Source: Litoditis marina (Eukaryota > Nematoda > Chromadorea > Rhabditida > Rhabditidae). From it: a DNA stretch of 64,000 nucleotides. The position numbers and the translations under genes were made by a program. The notes beneath the pieces were generated by a model that worked only from the letters and a program-made list of their open reading frames with translations, searched no databases and had not been told where the DNA came from. Of the stretch, positions 1 to 11,221 are shown piece by piece. The DNA lies in NCBI GenBank assembly GCA_964036275.1, contig OZ038434.1, forward strand, positions 2,440,560 to 2,504,559. The letters run 5' to 3'. Positions within the stretch are counted from its first letter, which is position 1. Every line of letters starts with the position of its first letter.

Positions 1-157
1 GGACAGATATTTGAATTGAAATTTCTAGAAATATAAGTGTACATATCAACTTGCCTTTTGCAAGTCTGGTCTTTTTTAAATTCAATTCAGCCCCCCTTCA
101 TTTGATCCAAAGGTTCAGGTTCAATTCAATTTGCTACAATGAAAATTACCAATTCAC

Positions 158-2947
158 CTTTTCCGGAATATTCTTTCTTGTTTCTGCTCTAGTTTTCTTG
201 CGGATACTACTATATGTGAAAGCCGTTAAACATATATTGGATACAAGAAAAAATATTTCTTGCGCTGTTGCAAATATACGTGTTTTCTAAAAAAAAAGGT
301 TGACTATACAATTGAAAATAAAAAACTATGAAATATGCATACAATATACATACCAAATCACATTTCATAAAAGTTGGGAAGCCCTGGTCGAAATCACTGA
401 CTAACGGGTTTTGTGAAAACCTAAGTTTTTCCTCAAACCTTTTTACAAACAAGCTGAATAGGTGAACAAAAAACACATATTTACCATGAGAGGCAAATAC
501 GTTGCCCTTTCATCTGACTTGTGGTTTTATTCACCGTTAGTTTGAACAGCAACTATTTTGGTTTAATTTACCACTTGGTTACTTACTCAGACAATTTTTT
601 GTGGTGGAAGACAGTTTGCTTCGTTCCAGTTTTTGTTGACCATTTTTTCCAACCATACCGGCATTTCTTCCGTTCTTTGCCATACAGTTGCATTTTCTTG
701 GTCCTCAAGATGATAGGGGATGAGAAATATGTAAAAGTTAGAAGCGTAGGACAGAACATTTATAGCCATAAGTAACATATAAGTGTTCGTTGCGGTCCAA
801 ATCTGAAACTTTCACCAACAAATAAAAGGTGAAAACGAGAAATTATTTTCATCTGCCGCACATAATATATTGTGATTTAACAAATGTTAAATTCTGTTCT
901 ATTATATGCTATACTCAATATACGAAGCGCACTACGTTAAATCTCACACCCCAAGTACTACTGAAAAAAGACTACGCGACATCTCGCTAGCGATGGGCCA
1001 ACACTTTCGCATTAGAGCACGAGAGACAAGCGCAAGACACAAAAGAAAAAAATCCTATCGGGCGTTAAAGCAATCTATCTAACCTCAAAATAAGTTCATA
1101 TGATTGAGAATATCAGGAACACCTCCTAAGCATATGTGAACTTCTGGCGTTATAGCATAGCAATCAATAAAATCTCATAAGGAGTTCGTAAGATATTGCT
1201 TACGAGGCATCTCATGAGGTTTTTCAGGAATTGCTCAAGAAATCACCTTCTCATGCATGTGTGTGTAGCAGACTCCGGTGAATTGATTGATAACCATGAA
1301 AAAGTTTGTCAACTGATGTACAAATAGTTCGGTGTACGTCAAACCCATTGAGATTCGAAAAAAAATCTCTGTTTCAGGACCTGTAAGAAAGACATTGAAA
1401 ATGAAACAATGAAGTGTTGTGTACCCTCTATTTCATACTTCTGTCCCTATTGTGAATCATTTACATACTAGACTCTGTTTCGTATATATGATAATGCTAT
1501 TTTGCGAGCTCAATGGAAAGAGTACTATACAGTGCCTAACTTTAAAAAAGGCTCTCGATCTGATCCAAACAATTACAGACCGATCTTTCTCCCCTCCTCT
1601 ATATACAGACTAATGGGAAAAATTATAGCTTTCAAGACACACGTTGTATTCCTTCACATTCTCGATCCCAGGCAGTTTGGAGTTTTGTGCAACAAATCTT
1701 GTAATCTAGCCCTCCTGGGAGTCGTAAGAATGTAGATGTCATTTACTTTGATTTCAAGAAAGCTTTTCATTGAACCACCCGCGTGCCCACTTAGTGTATT
1801 TATAATCCTCGTTGTAATGATCATAGTTATATATTTGATAGTCATTAGATTTTTTTCACTGCGACTATGTGTGTTTTACCATTCCTTTTACTCCCGTGTA
1901 TTACTACAAGTAAGCTTCCCTTAACTTGTAGGTAGGGCTTTGTCGCCTTATCCCTTAGGCCCTTAGGGGTTCAACATATTTGTTCTCTATTTTTTTGTGT
2001 TATCTAGTTAACACTTGTGAATGAATATATTCATAGTATAGAGTAGTGTATTCGCGATTAATAACGAGTTATTTCACCTTGTCAGATGTGTTGTTATTAT
2101 GTACAGAGTTTCTTACTCATTAGGCGCGCAGATCAAATGAAGCGGGTAAATTAGCATGAAAATATACCTATTTTTGCACGTAGTACATTTCTATGTTTTG
2201 TACTTCCATGCAAATGATGCTTCTACTTTTCAAGTTCCAAAGTGTGAATTCAAAAATGTAGCTGTAACTCTGGCTATTATCTGCGGAATGGAAACAGTCT
2301 TCCTAAATTCTAGCAGTGTTCCTTGTGAAAATAGAGTGTTTTGGGTATAAAAAAACTATGACGATGAATTATTCATTTCCGGAAAACATGATAACTCTAA
2401 CCCAATCCGACTCGCACGTTGATTCGTGCATACTCCAACGCAATACCGAGGAGGATGTCGTGAACGCCTGGAAAATATGATTCATATTTTATGTTAGTTA
2501 CATGAATGTTCCTAGTTACGGAATGTACAGGCACCGTAGCAAAGTCCTGCGAGTTGTGATCTCAACCTGCTCGAGAACCGGATCAAATTCTGACTGGTTG
2601 GTCGCCGCCAACTCAACTGTTTGCGCAATGAATCCTTCTCAAACGTACGTGGCTGTCAAAAACTTCCGAGTTGGGCCGAGTAAGAGTGAAGCTCAGCGAT
2701 ATAATACAAACTAAACTAAACAAGTAAGAGAGAGAAACAGAAAGTGGTACTTCTCGCCTCTACCCCAAAAACAGTTCCCTTTTTATTTATATATTAACTC
2801 ACCAACAACAAAAAACATGAGAAAATAGGAGTTTTGGAAGATGTCATTCTTTGAAACTCTCAGTACGTATAAAATATAGATGTACCAAACGAGTATAAAT
2901 ATGAACGGAATGAAAAAGGGATCAACCAGCTTTGCCCAATCTGCCAT
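158..2947 (-). CDS. Serpentine chemoreceptor-like gene, leftward copy, runs off window start
   Basis: Partial nematode 7TM chemoreceptor-like gene. Exon 1 (2947-2803, in-frame ATG, donor gtgagt) encodes residues 1-48 with a first membrane segment and the motif NSYFLMFFVVG. The TM4-like exon (802-659, acceptor tttcag) carries INVLSY...FLIPY. The TM5/loop exon (286-158, after a T-rich acceptor) ends RKNIPEK before gtgaat. All three match exons of the rightward gene at 4124-10090 in protein sequence, phase and splice position, including the shared CCG|gta donor. The exons for TM2 and TM3 were not found between 2802 and 803, and TM6-7 would lie before base 1. The SRG-superfamily assignment is inferred from the TM pattern and is not certain. 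It could be a gene that has lost exons, i.e. a pseudogene. Confidence 0.5.
1529..1776 (+). pseudogene. Fossil non-LTR retrotransposon (LINE) reverse transcriptase fragment
   Basis: A short open stretch reads FKKGSRSDPNNYRPI, then SSIYRL, then ILDPRQFG and NKSCNLALL, the conserved order of the first blocks of LINE reverse transcriptases. In a shifted frame at about 1733-1776 comes VDVIYFDFKKAF, the block containing the first catalytic Asp, followed at once by an in-frame stop. The change of frame, the stop and the missing YxDD region show a dead fragment. It lies on the strand opposite to the chemoreceptor gene, inside its putative intron. Confidence 0.75.
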
Positions 2948-4123
2948 AGTGTCGACTTTTCGGATAACGTGTTAGAGGTTTATTGGAGAGTTAGCTGGGA
3001 ATACCTTGGTTGAACATCATTATGAAATCGAAATGAAAGACGTTAATGACAAGGAGTATGCGAGTTTCACTCCAGTGCCACGCCCCCACATAACTCGGAA
3101 ACACAACGAAAGTCAGGGTGAAAAGATGGTTTCACTATAACCACAAATTGAATTGGCTGCAGTGACAAAAGACCAACAATGCACTTCCATGAGAAATGAC
3201 GCCTAAAGGCATTCATTATCACAAAATCATTTCCAGTAAGAGCAATGCACATTCCCATCTTCATTTAAACTCTATAAAAGTTAACGACCATACATGTCCC
3301 GCCACCACCCGATCGTTCATGATTTGATCTAGGATTGTTAGAGTCTCAGTTTCGCAGAACATGAAATTTTTAACATCGTACCACACGACCCAAGACAACT
3401 CAATTTTTGCCCTGGAACCCGCTAACTTGAGTTTTGAATTAATTCTCACTCCTGATTTATTGACAGTTTCTGGTTGAAATCTTCCCAGTCGTCTTTCATA
3501 GTGGACATTTACTAGCCGTTGATGATATATAAGTTTCAGCGACAAGCCAATACTGTATACTTTGGTCTGACCACCTATTGTAGAGCGAACTGGCCCCATC
3601 AATCGACCCTGTGTCTCTCGCTTTGACTATATATTTTTCGTGACTTTGACTAGGTCAGAAAGAAATGCCCAGATGTACTCCACCACGTTCTCTGATCTGC
3701 TGTATTCATAGTTTGATCATTGCGTAATTTTTTCGTAATTCCCTATCTCTTTTTTGTATGACAATATACACCTCAGTGGCGGTCACTCTCTATTACTGCC
3801 CACCCTGTGTCAAGTATTCCACCAAACAATTGGGAATGTTAATCTCGCTCCATGTGATAGCCATACACTGTATGAATAGAGATGGCCAGATGGCTTTGTG
3901 TGATTTCGATGTGTTTGTACAAGTTACCCAGATGTAACCAAAATCAACCATAACCCAAATTTTTTTACTAAAATATTTATGTCAAATGTCAGTCGTTTCT
4001 ACAGAACTGATAAATGTAGGGCAAACGTAATTATTAAATTTTCTCAACCGTAATAATGTTGCGTGGCTTGGCTTGACTGTCGTATGCAGAGAATCAGATC
4101 ACGTTCTCCGAATTCCCGAAATA
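2948..4123. promoter_or_regulatory. Shared 1.2 kb 5' region between head-to-head chemoreceptor genes
   Basis: This is the interval between the two divergent first exons. It would have to hold both promoters. Open frames on the minus strand (3261-3602 and 3067-3264) have no recognisable domain and no convincing splice context, so they are not called as genes. No specific motif could be assigned. The regulatory role is inferred from position only. Confidence 0.35.
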
Positions 4124-7100
4124 ATGGCTCCCTGGGAGAAGTTCGTAGATGTACTTTTTGTTCCCTTCCTGTTGATATTCGTTTGGTACATCTACATATT
4201 ATACGTTCTGAGAGTTTCAAGAAATGAGATATTTCGAAACTCCTATTTTCTTATGTTTTTCGTTGTTGGTGGGTTGCCATCACTTTTATTTTTCGAAATA
4301 TCAGGCTGATGAACATTTGATATCAGTAAAACACTTTTTGTAGTCAATTTCTTTATGGAGGATGATCGAGTGAATAGCTAGCTCTACATTTTCAACTAGT
4401 GTCATTGTAGAAACGCCAGAAAAAGATTGGATATCGCGGTTTTTAGCTCTGGCGATCATGTTCAGATAGTCGGCTGCTTGTGGGCGCCGTGCCACCTATC
4501 AAAGCTGAGTTCAATACCCAGCTTGTCCAAAGATTTTGATTAGGCTGGTCGCTGTTGGATACTTTCCAACATAATTGCCTCCCACTAAAATTATCTGTAT
4601 TTGGCTGGTAACGATGGGTGAAACGAACTATATGTAGACACGAACCTTGCTTTTTAGATACCACTGAACATGACATACGCATGTTTGATGCACATTTGCT
4701 AAGATTGTTAAGATCGAAATCGAAAGGATCGAAATTTCGCCAAAATCTTGGAAAATGGTCAGATTTCGATTAGAAAGCATCATACGATAGTTCTGATATG
4801 AGTATAGCGCATTCAGTATTCACATAATATATCTAGCCCATGCAGTCAGCTTTCCATTGAATAGCGAAAGTCGAAATAAATTTTTTTTTCGAACTACGCA
4901 AAATCGAAACCGAATCGAATCAAAATTGCCAAATGGCTCGAAAGCCGGAAATCGAAATAATAGGTTTTTCATAATCGATCGTGGTCGGTGGTATGCAGCT
5001 GCGCGAAGCGCTCTGCGTGAGTTGTCTTTGGCCATTGCGGACTCGTTTTTCCTTTCAATTGAGAAAACGCTTCAAATATTTTTTTTTCGAAAACTAAAGG
5101 AAGAGAGTTAAAGAATCACAAATTGAATTTTGTGTGGGAATTTGAGCGCCAAATCGGATAATTTTCGCCAGAGTTATGGTTTCGTGTCGTTGTTGAAAAG
5201 TTCCGCCGTAATGCGTCCCTCCACCCTCGTCCCTCACAAAATTGTGTACGGTTTATACTACTGAACGATTTTTCTGAAATTCGGAACATGGGTTCTAGGT
5301 CAAAAATCGTCGCCGCGCGCCAAAAATGATCACCATGTCTTCTGATTGGCGCCTATTGGCGTCCGCGCAAACACTAGTTGTCGTCGATTTCATTGTTTCC
5401 AATTAAGAGAAGTTGAATACTTCAGTGTAAAATGTTGATTACAATTTGCGAAACCTGAATTTTCATTCTGGCTCTCGGACTAGGCGCCGAATTCCGCCAA
5501 AACCTGAACACACGACGTCGTCAAAGAAATCGTTTGAATCGACAATGGAATCGTCGTCTGTGAGCTGGTAGCTCACAAACTGAGAAATTTCGTGTCGCTT
5601 TGGCGCCAGACGCGTGCGCTAATTGGCGCCCAAAGGAAAAACAACAAAGTTTCAACATGAAGGTTGGTAATTTGGTAAGGATAATGATCACATTGCAAGT
5701 GAGTTGGTGTCTAAAATATTGTAAATTTGTCAATGGCGCCCTTCGCGTTTGCCTTTCGGCGCCAAAAACGGTGTATATGTCATAGTAAATCAAAACGTTT
5801 CTTTTTTGTTCAGTTTTTGATAATCACGGGGTTAGTAACTTGCGTTATAATACAATACCAGCAAGTGTATGGCCTACATTCGGCTCTCACACACGAAAAA
5901 ACTGCTAAATAATGAAGTAACAAGATCCGATTTACAAGAAACCTAAACTATCAAGTGATTTGATGTACTGAAATCACAAGATACATTCTGGTAATAGGCG
6001 AAATGGGAAGTTGTAAGAGTACAACTGGCAAAAAGAGAAGAATTAGTAAAAATTGGGGAACCAACAAATGTGTGAGTTGTGTTTGGTTTGACCGCTATCA
6101 GCAAAAAGCGAACGATACGAATTTCTGTGATACTGTAGCAGAATTATTCTGCAAAAATAGAACAATACCAATGTTGCACAGTGGTTCACAACTCACCCAT
6201 GTCATCGAAGTACACATGAAATACTCTTCGGCAATTTCTGGAATATTATGCGGGCTTTGTGAACCATTGTGCAACATTGGTATGTTTTATTTTTGCAGAA
6301 CACTTCTGCTACAGTATCACAGCAATTCGTATCGTTCACTTTTTGCTGATAGAGAGGTCAAACCAAATACAACTCACACATTTTCTGGTTCCCCCACTTT
6401 TTACTAGTTAACTTTCCGAATATCTCGTCTTCCCAAGTAGATATGAATGGAAGTATCACACTGTTGATTGATATGGGTTTTATTGGATTAAAATAAAATA
6501 AAATAATTTGTTGGGTTTCAGGCGTGCACGACCTTCTATTTGGTGTCGTCATGGAGTACGCACGGACAAGCCTGCGACTAGGCTTGGGTCAGAGTTCACA
6601 ATTATTTCAGGAAAAGTAGAAAATTCGTCAACAGTTCCGTTGAGTTCGTGATATTTAAAGGGACCGTACATCTTTAATTTTGCGATTTTAGGAGGGTATC
6701 ATGGGAACAAAAAAATGATCGAAACAACCGGAATTAGTGAAAATTCCCAACTTGGGTCGTTTTTGCGCAAGTTTGAGTACGGCAATAACGCGTAAGCAAT
6801 ATCACGTACCACAATTTCATGGAGATGAGCAGAATTCGTTCTCAAAACGTTCACAAAACGTATCATATAAGACGACGAATTTCAAACTTTTCACAAAATT
6901 CGGGTTTTTCACAGATTTACAACACTTTCTGTGAAACAAATATAGAGGCTACAATTTAAGAGGAAAACCCGATTCGAGGCATTTCTTCAGATTTTCTATG
7001 AGGACAGCGTGTTTGGTACTCATAGAGAATAGCAATTGAAATTATCAATAAGAGAAACTCATATGGAAAATTCGTATTGAAATTTTCCATTTATGAATAA

Positions 7101-10090
7101 TTTCAATTGAAATTTTCCATTATGAATAATTTCAATTGAAATATTTCATAACCCGAATAAATATTCACAAATGTAGTTTCACCTTTAACTATGAATAATT
7201 TCAATTAGGAATATCCATAGTTTATATTAGCGAAGTATGTGAACAAAATATTCCGTGAAAGGATTCGAACCTGCGACCTCAGTTTTGTAGTCCGACTCAC
7301 TAGCCGCTGCGCTATTGTGACACATTTCTTAGGAGAGATAGGAAGCTTCATATACCGGTCAATGCGGCATCAATTCCCTGGTATAACTATGCGCAGTTGT
7401 CTGTCCTAACTTGTGCGCTCGTGGCGCAGTGGTAGAGTGCTCGCTTTATAACCACAAGGTGGCAGGTTCGATTCCGGTGGTTGCAAGTTTTGCTGCAATC
7501 CACTGATTACCATAGAAAATTTCAATTGGAATTCTCTATTATGGATATTTCCTATTGAAAATATCTATAGTAAAAATTTCAATTGAAAATTTCTATGGTT
7601 CGGACAATGAATATTTCATATTGAAATTCTCTATAAATTTCTAGATTTGGCCCCATTGCGTGAAATCTGCCAATATTGTTAGAATGGGGTACAATTTCAC
7701 AGAAAATCGCGTAAAACGTGAGAAACCCGATTTTTCTATTTACTTCACAGAAAAAGCTGGAAATCTGTGAAAAAGCCAGATTTTGTGAAAAGTTTGAAAT
7801 TGGTCGTCTTATATCTTTGAAAACGTAACCACTTACACGGGTAAAAACGGTTTTGGATATTCATCCCGGGTTTTTTCTTGATTAAGACTGAAATTGTGTG
7901 TTCGAAAACAGAATTCACCATTCGGCTGAAAGCTCGGCGATACGATAACCATCAATATAGTTTGCCTCACAAAAGGCTTTCTGTTGTAATTGTGAAAGAT
8001 CACCAGTACAACATCAGAGCAGTATCTTGAGTTTCGGTGTTTTTAAAGGTGGTGGGGGCTGAAGTATCATTGTGCCCAACATTGAATCAAAGTAAATCAG
8101 GTTCATCATTACACAATCAAGTGTCATCTCGTAAGATCTCAATTACAGGCCCCGAAACTGAGATTTTCTATCGAATCACACTTGGTTTGAGTCATACCGC
8201 ACTCTTTGTACATGAGTTCGGTAACGTTTTCATGCTTCTCAATCAGTTCACCGGAGTTTGGTTTCCGCATATTCACCAGAAGGTTACTTACTCGATTATT
8301 GCTAATGACACAAACAGGGTGGAGGAGACACAGCTAGTGAAGGGCGGAGTGCCTTTAAACCTGTTAAAAACATCAAAACACAGCTAAGCGAGAAAGACCC
8401 AAGTTCTGCTGTTTATTTACAATTTAAGTAAATTTTCTATTTTTCCTGGATCAAAACGAGATAAATAATAAAACTCATGAGTCATAGGTGAATTGCGCCA
8501 GCTAACATGCAGGAAAACAACAAAGTCAGCCTTTACACTCTAAAAGAAACATATTTGTCCGTATAAGCTGTCACCCATTTTTAGGTGATATCGCAATGCA
8601 CGCTATAACTTACTGTTTGAACGGACAGTAAACAGGATTAAACTACAAACACCGCGGAAAAGGGCAATATATATATGGTGTGGGCTCGCTTTGTAAAGAT
8701 CGCATCCTATTCTATAATGGCGCGTGTGTTCCAGATTTGGACGATCAAGAACACTTGCAAGATACTATTCGTTCTGAATGTGATATCTTACCTTGTAAAT
8801 CTGCACCTATTCTTCATTCCTTACGTGTACTCTCTCGACGAACAAGGAAATGTGGTTGGACTAGAACGAAAAGAGAATATTCCGGTACTCCATGAACAGT
8901 CTTCCGCATGTATCTGCGACTAAACGACACGAGGCCACTAAACTCTTCCATGAGACACTGTTTTCATTATTCGCCTTTTTTTTCTCTTGTATGGTCTTGT
9001 AACTTTCAAATAACAGGGTTTGCAAAATTGCTCAACAAAAATGTATTTCTGTCTACACTGTTCCCACACTTAGTCGTTTCCGTCTTTCTGGTCAGTTTAG
9101 TTTATATTAAATCGTGATGAGCTCCATTCAAATAAACTCAAATAAAATGAGACTTCAGAAAATTCAGAAAACACGCATAATGGCAATGGTGAAGGGAGCT
9201 GGTACGCTTCTAGTCATAATCTGTCTCACAGTAGTCACATATGTCGGTGTTCGCATGAAAACTAGAGAGGAAACAAGAAAGCACGTTCCCGAGAAGGTAA
9301 GCATTATTATTTAATATATATGAGTTTCCGAGAGAAAACTTGTTGATTCAATGAAAATCGATATTGAAGCATAAAACTCAACTGAATGCCTTTAAGATAG
9401 AGCGCTTTTAAAAATGTGAATACGGAGTCGAGAGCTATTGTAGTAGATTTAGAAACACAACACTGATTACCCTTCAGATAACTCCGGGTCATTCACTATT
9501 TAGTAGTACAAACCGTAAACTATGGAACGTAATTAAAATGAATATTCAGAGTGTTTTCTTAATGTCATGCCTTCATGTAGTGTTTGGCTCTCTCAATGTC
9601 ACTTATCAAATTATGCACTACTGCGATGTGAAACCTGAACAGAACATATTCAAGATATTCGTCCTCAAGCACGTTAGTTCATATTTGTTGTTCATCAGGC
9701 AGCTCTTCACAACATTCGGTATATGTATTCGTTTATACATCATTTGAACACCCCTGATATTTATGTAGAATAGGACACTTGAGAGCTAGCTACAATTGTC
9801 AGGAAGTGTAAACACGTATTTCGTGCTCCAAACTTGCATTCAGGTGCATCAGAAAATTAAGATTCACCTTTCAGAACTATAACCAAACACATGAATTGAT
9901 TTGCATTTGTTGTGCAAATAAAAGTGTCTATTTTCAGTTTAGTGTTTGGTATTTCTTGTTGGTGGAATTGAATGCAATTTCACTGCCGCTGTTCAGTGGA
10001 AAATTTCGACACGAAGTTCGGAGAAGATTTATTTCTGAAAAGATCAAGATCACCACAATCCAGAGAACCCATCAGTCTTCTCGTTGCTGA
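4124..10090 (+). CDS. Serpentine chemoreceptor-like gene (SRG-superfamily type), rightward copy
   Basis: Putative nematode 7TM chemosensory receptor. Exon 1 (4124-4268) has ATG and TM1 (VPFLLIFVWYIYILYVL). The TM3 exon (8149-8282) carries HEFGNVF and NQFTGVWFPHIHQK, matching the N-R/Q-T...FP..H...K signature after TM3 in SRG-like receptors. The TM4 exon is 8735-8884 (IWTIKN...ISYLVN...FFIPY), TM5 9159-9296 (ending RKHVPEK), TM6 9550-9672, and the last exon 9938-10090 holds TM7 and a basic tail ending in a stop. Phases agree at every junction, giving about 280 residues. A TM2 exon, expected in the 3.9 kb intron, was not found. An alternative includes an extra 9017-9090 exon with a donor at 8909, but the CCG|gta donor at 8884 is shared with the leftward copy and is preferred. 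Possibly a pseudogene. Confidence 0.55.
4301..4700 (-). other. Unassigned open segment inside the chemoreceptor intron
   Basis: On the minus strand an acceptor-like tttgatag near 4497 is followed by an open frame to a stop at 4301 (starts ARRPQAADYLN). A second open stretch lies just upstream. No family is recognised and no upstream gene could be joined to it. It may be a chance open frame or a relic of an inserted element. Confidence 0.15.
5200..5800. repeat. Dispersed GGCGCC-rich repeat, copy 1
   Basis: The interval carries many ttggcgcc/ggcgcc words (for example around 5345-5365, 5485, 5600-5635, 5737 and 5759), plus a cctcgtccctcac segment. The copy at 17040-17760 has the same words and the complementary gggacgaggg segment at its far end, which suggests the opposite orientation. 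There is no coding capacity of note. Probably a non-autonomous transposon family, class unknown. Confidence 0.6.
6008..6412. repeat. Long-hairpin foldback element (MITE), copy 1
   Basis: Two arms of about 150 bases are near reverse complements. The left arm runs from about 6042 (attagtaaaaattgggg) to 6192 (agtggttcac); the right arm from about 6258 (gaaccattgtgcaac) to 6410 (cccccactttttactag). The loop is about 65 bases. The outer left flank has gttgtaagagtacaac. A related element stands at 16517-16892. The 134-residue open frame across it (6003-6407) is a by-product of the arms. Structure and size fit a MITE; transposition is inferred. Confidence 0.85.
7256..7327 (-). pseudogene. tRNA-like sequence (tRNA pseudogene or SINE head)
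   Basis: Read on the minus strand it has an A box (tagcgcagcgg) and a B box (ggttcgaatcc) at tRNA spacing, with a T-loop sequence. The acceptor arm and T stem do not pair properly (the base pairs closing the T loop are broken), so a functional tRNA is unlikely. Intact pol III promoter boxes with a broken cloverleaf fit a tRNA-derived SINE head. Confidence 0.55.
7417..7488 (+). pseudogene. tRNA-like sequence (tRNA pseudogene or SINE head)
   Basis: On the plus strand there is an A box (tggcgcagtgg) and a B box (ggttcgattcc) about 40 bases apart, with a central ctttataac that could sit in an anticodon loop. The acceptor and anticodon stems pair poorly by eye. It converges with the minus-strand tRNA-like sequence 90 bases away. 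A covariance-model scan is needed to exclude a real tRNA. Confidence 0.5.
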
Positions 10091-11221
10091 TTTGCTCACA
10101 GTTCTCCACTTCACCTCCCTGGCGCGGTAGCAATCTCTCAAAAATCTCATGAGATACCTCATGAGCAACATCTCATGAACCACTGATGAGATTCTATTTA
10201 TTTCTATGCAACAACATCGGAAGTTCACGAGTACAAGGTGTTCATGAGTTTCTCACGAGAAACTCATATCAAATTTTCATGAGGTTGAATGGTTTGCTAC
10301 GCCGCCTTATCTAGTTTCATAGTTCAAGATTCAAGGTGTATTCATTCACGTCACGGTTGGTACATTATGGAGCTCCTTCATGCCCATCCAGTAACTGACA
10401 GAAAGGACAAGGATGGTTCTGGAAGCCTATATATACAATCATTGGGAAAATGATGTATTTCATACGTTGAAGTTGAAAGTTGATCAACAATGCTGAACGC
10501 CCAGCGTTTAGCTACGCTTAGGCTTGAGGTCTGGGTTTTGACTAATTGGCAGTTTCATAGAAAAATGTCTACTATCGATATTTTAGTAAACTACTAATGA
10601 ACGTTACCGATGATAGTTCAGTGATAATTTGGTAAATTCTTCTCTTTTCAGTAGTAGCCTGTATCCTGTGTTACACCTCTATTATTTTGTATGTGTCAGT
10701 ATGACTAGCACGACTTTCAAGACATATCATTTTTCATAAATCACATTGAGAATGTTCACTTTAATGGTGCGCAAAATTTGGTTTATTCAGCTATATATCA
10801 TTACGACAATATGGACACGAAGAAAAGAGTCTTGAATGTTGCAGCACCCTGGAATTAGAAATATACTGTTTGGAAATACATCATATGTGATTGGCACGAA
10901 CCGCTATGAAAAAATATGACTGCTACAAACGGAAAGGTAGAATTATGTAAATCATGTGAGAACATTTAGGGTAAAGTCATGTGGTTGTCTCATTATAACG
11001 TATTCATCACAGTTATAGGCAGTTCACAGAGTTACAGTTCATTACAGTTATAAACTAGTTAGGTATCTTATCAGTGAAATTGACAAACTAGTTTTTGAAT
11101 ACGTCTTCCTTCAACCTTATCCTATTCAAAGCTGAATGTCTGTTTTTAGTTCGTATTTTCGGAAAACTCACTTTATTTGTATTAAGAGCTGTACGTTTTG
11201 AAATGGTGTGAGTTTGTCTTT
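10091..11221. other. Intergenic, no gene seen
   Basis: No credible exon on either strand. Between about 10140 and 10290 there is a cluster of ctcatgag/catgagat words in both orientations (foldback-like); similar words occur at 1160-1250. The rest is unremarkable AT-rich sequence. Confidence 0.5.

Larger units (their letters stand above)
7010..7645. repeat. AT-rich interspersed repeat block (aattgaaattttccat units)
   Basis: Variants of a word reading tttcaattgaaattttccat recur at least eight times in either orientation between about 7030 and 7200 and again between 7505 and 7640. They flank the two tRNA-like sequences on both sides. No coding potential is seen. Confidence 0.6.

Noticed and set aside
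587..589. In-frame stop after the TM4 exon of the leftward receptor taken as a frameshift
   Set aside because: The exon ends earlier, at the CCG|gta donor at 659, shared with the rightward copy, so the stop is intronic.
3261..3602. 113-codon minus-strand open frame between the receptor genes
   Set aside because: No domain or supporting splice sites. Frames of this length are expected a few times by chance in 64 kb.
6003..6407. 134-codon plus-strand open frame
   Set aside because: It lies wholly within the hairpin element, and both arms code by chance.
8680..8895. Second overlapping plus-strand frame with several Cys over the TM4 exon
   Set aside because: The membrane frame is the one conserved in the leftward copy (659-802); the Cys frame is not.
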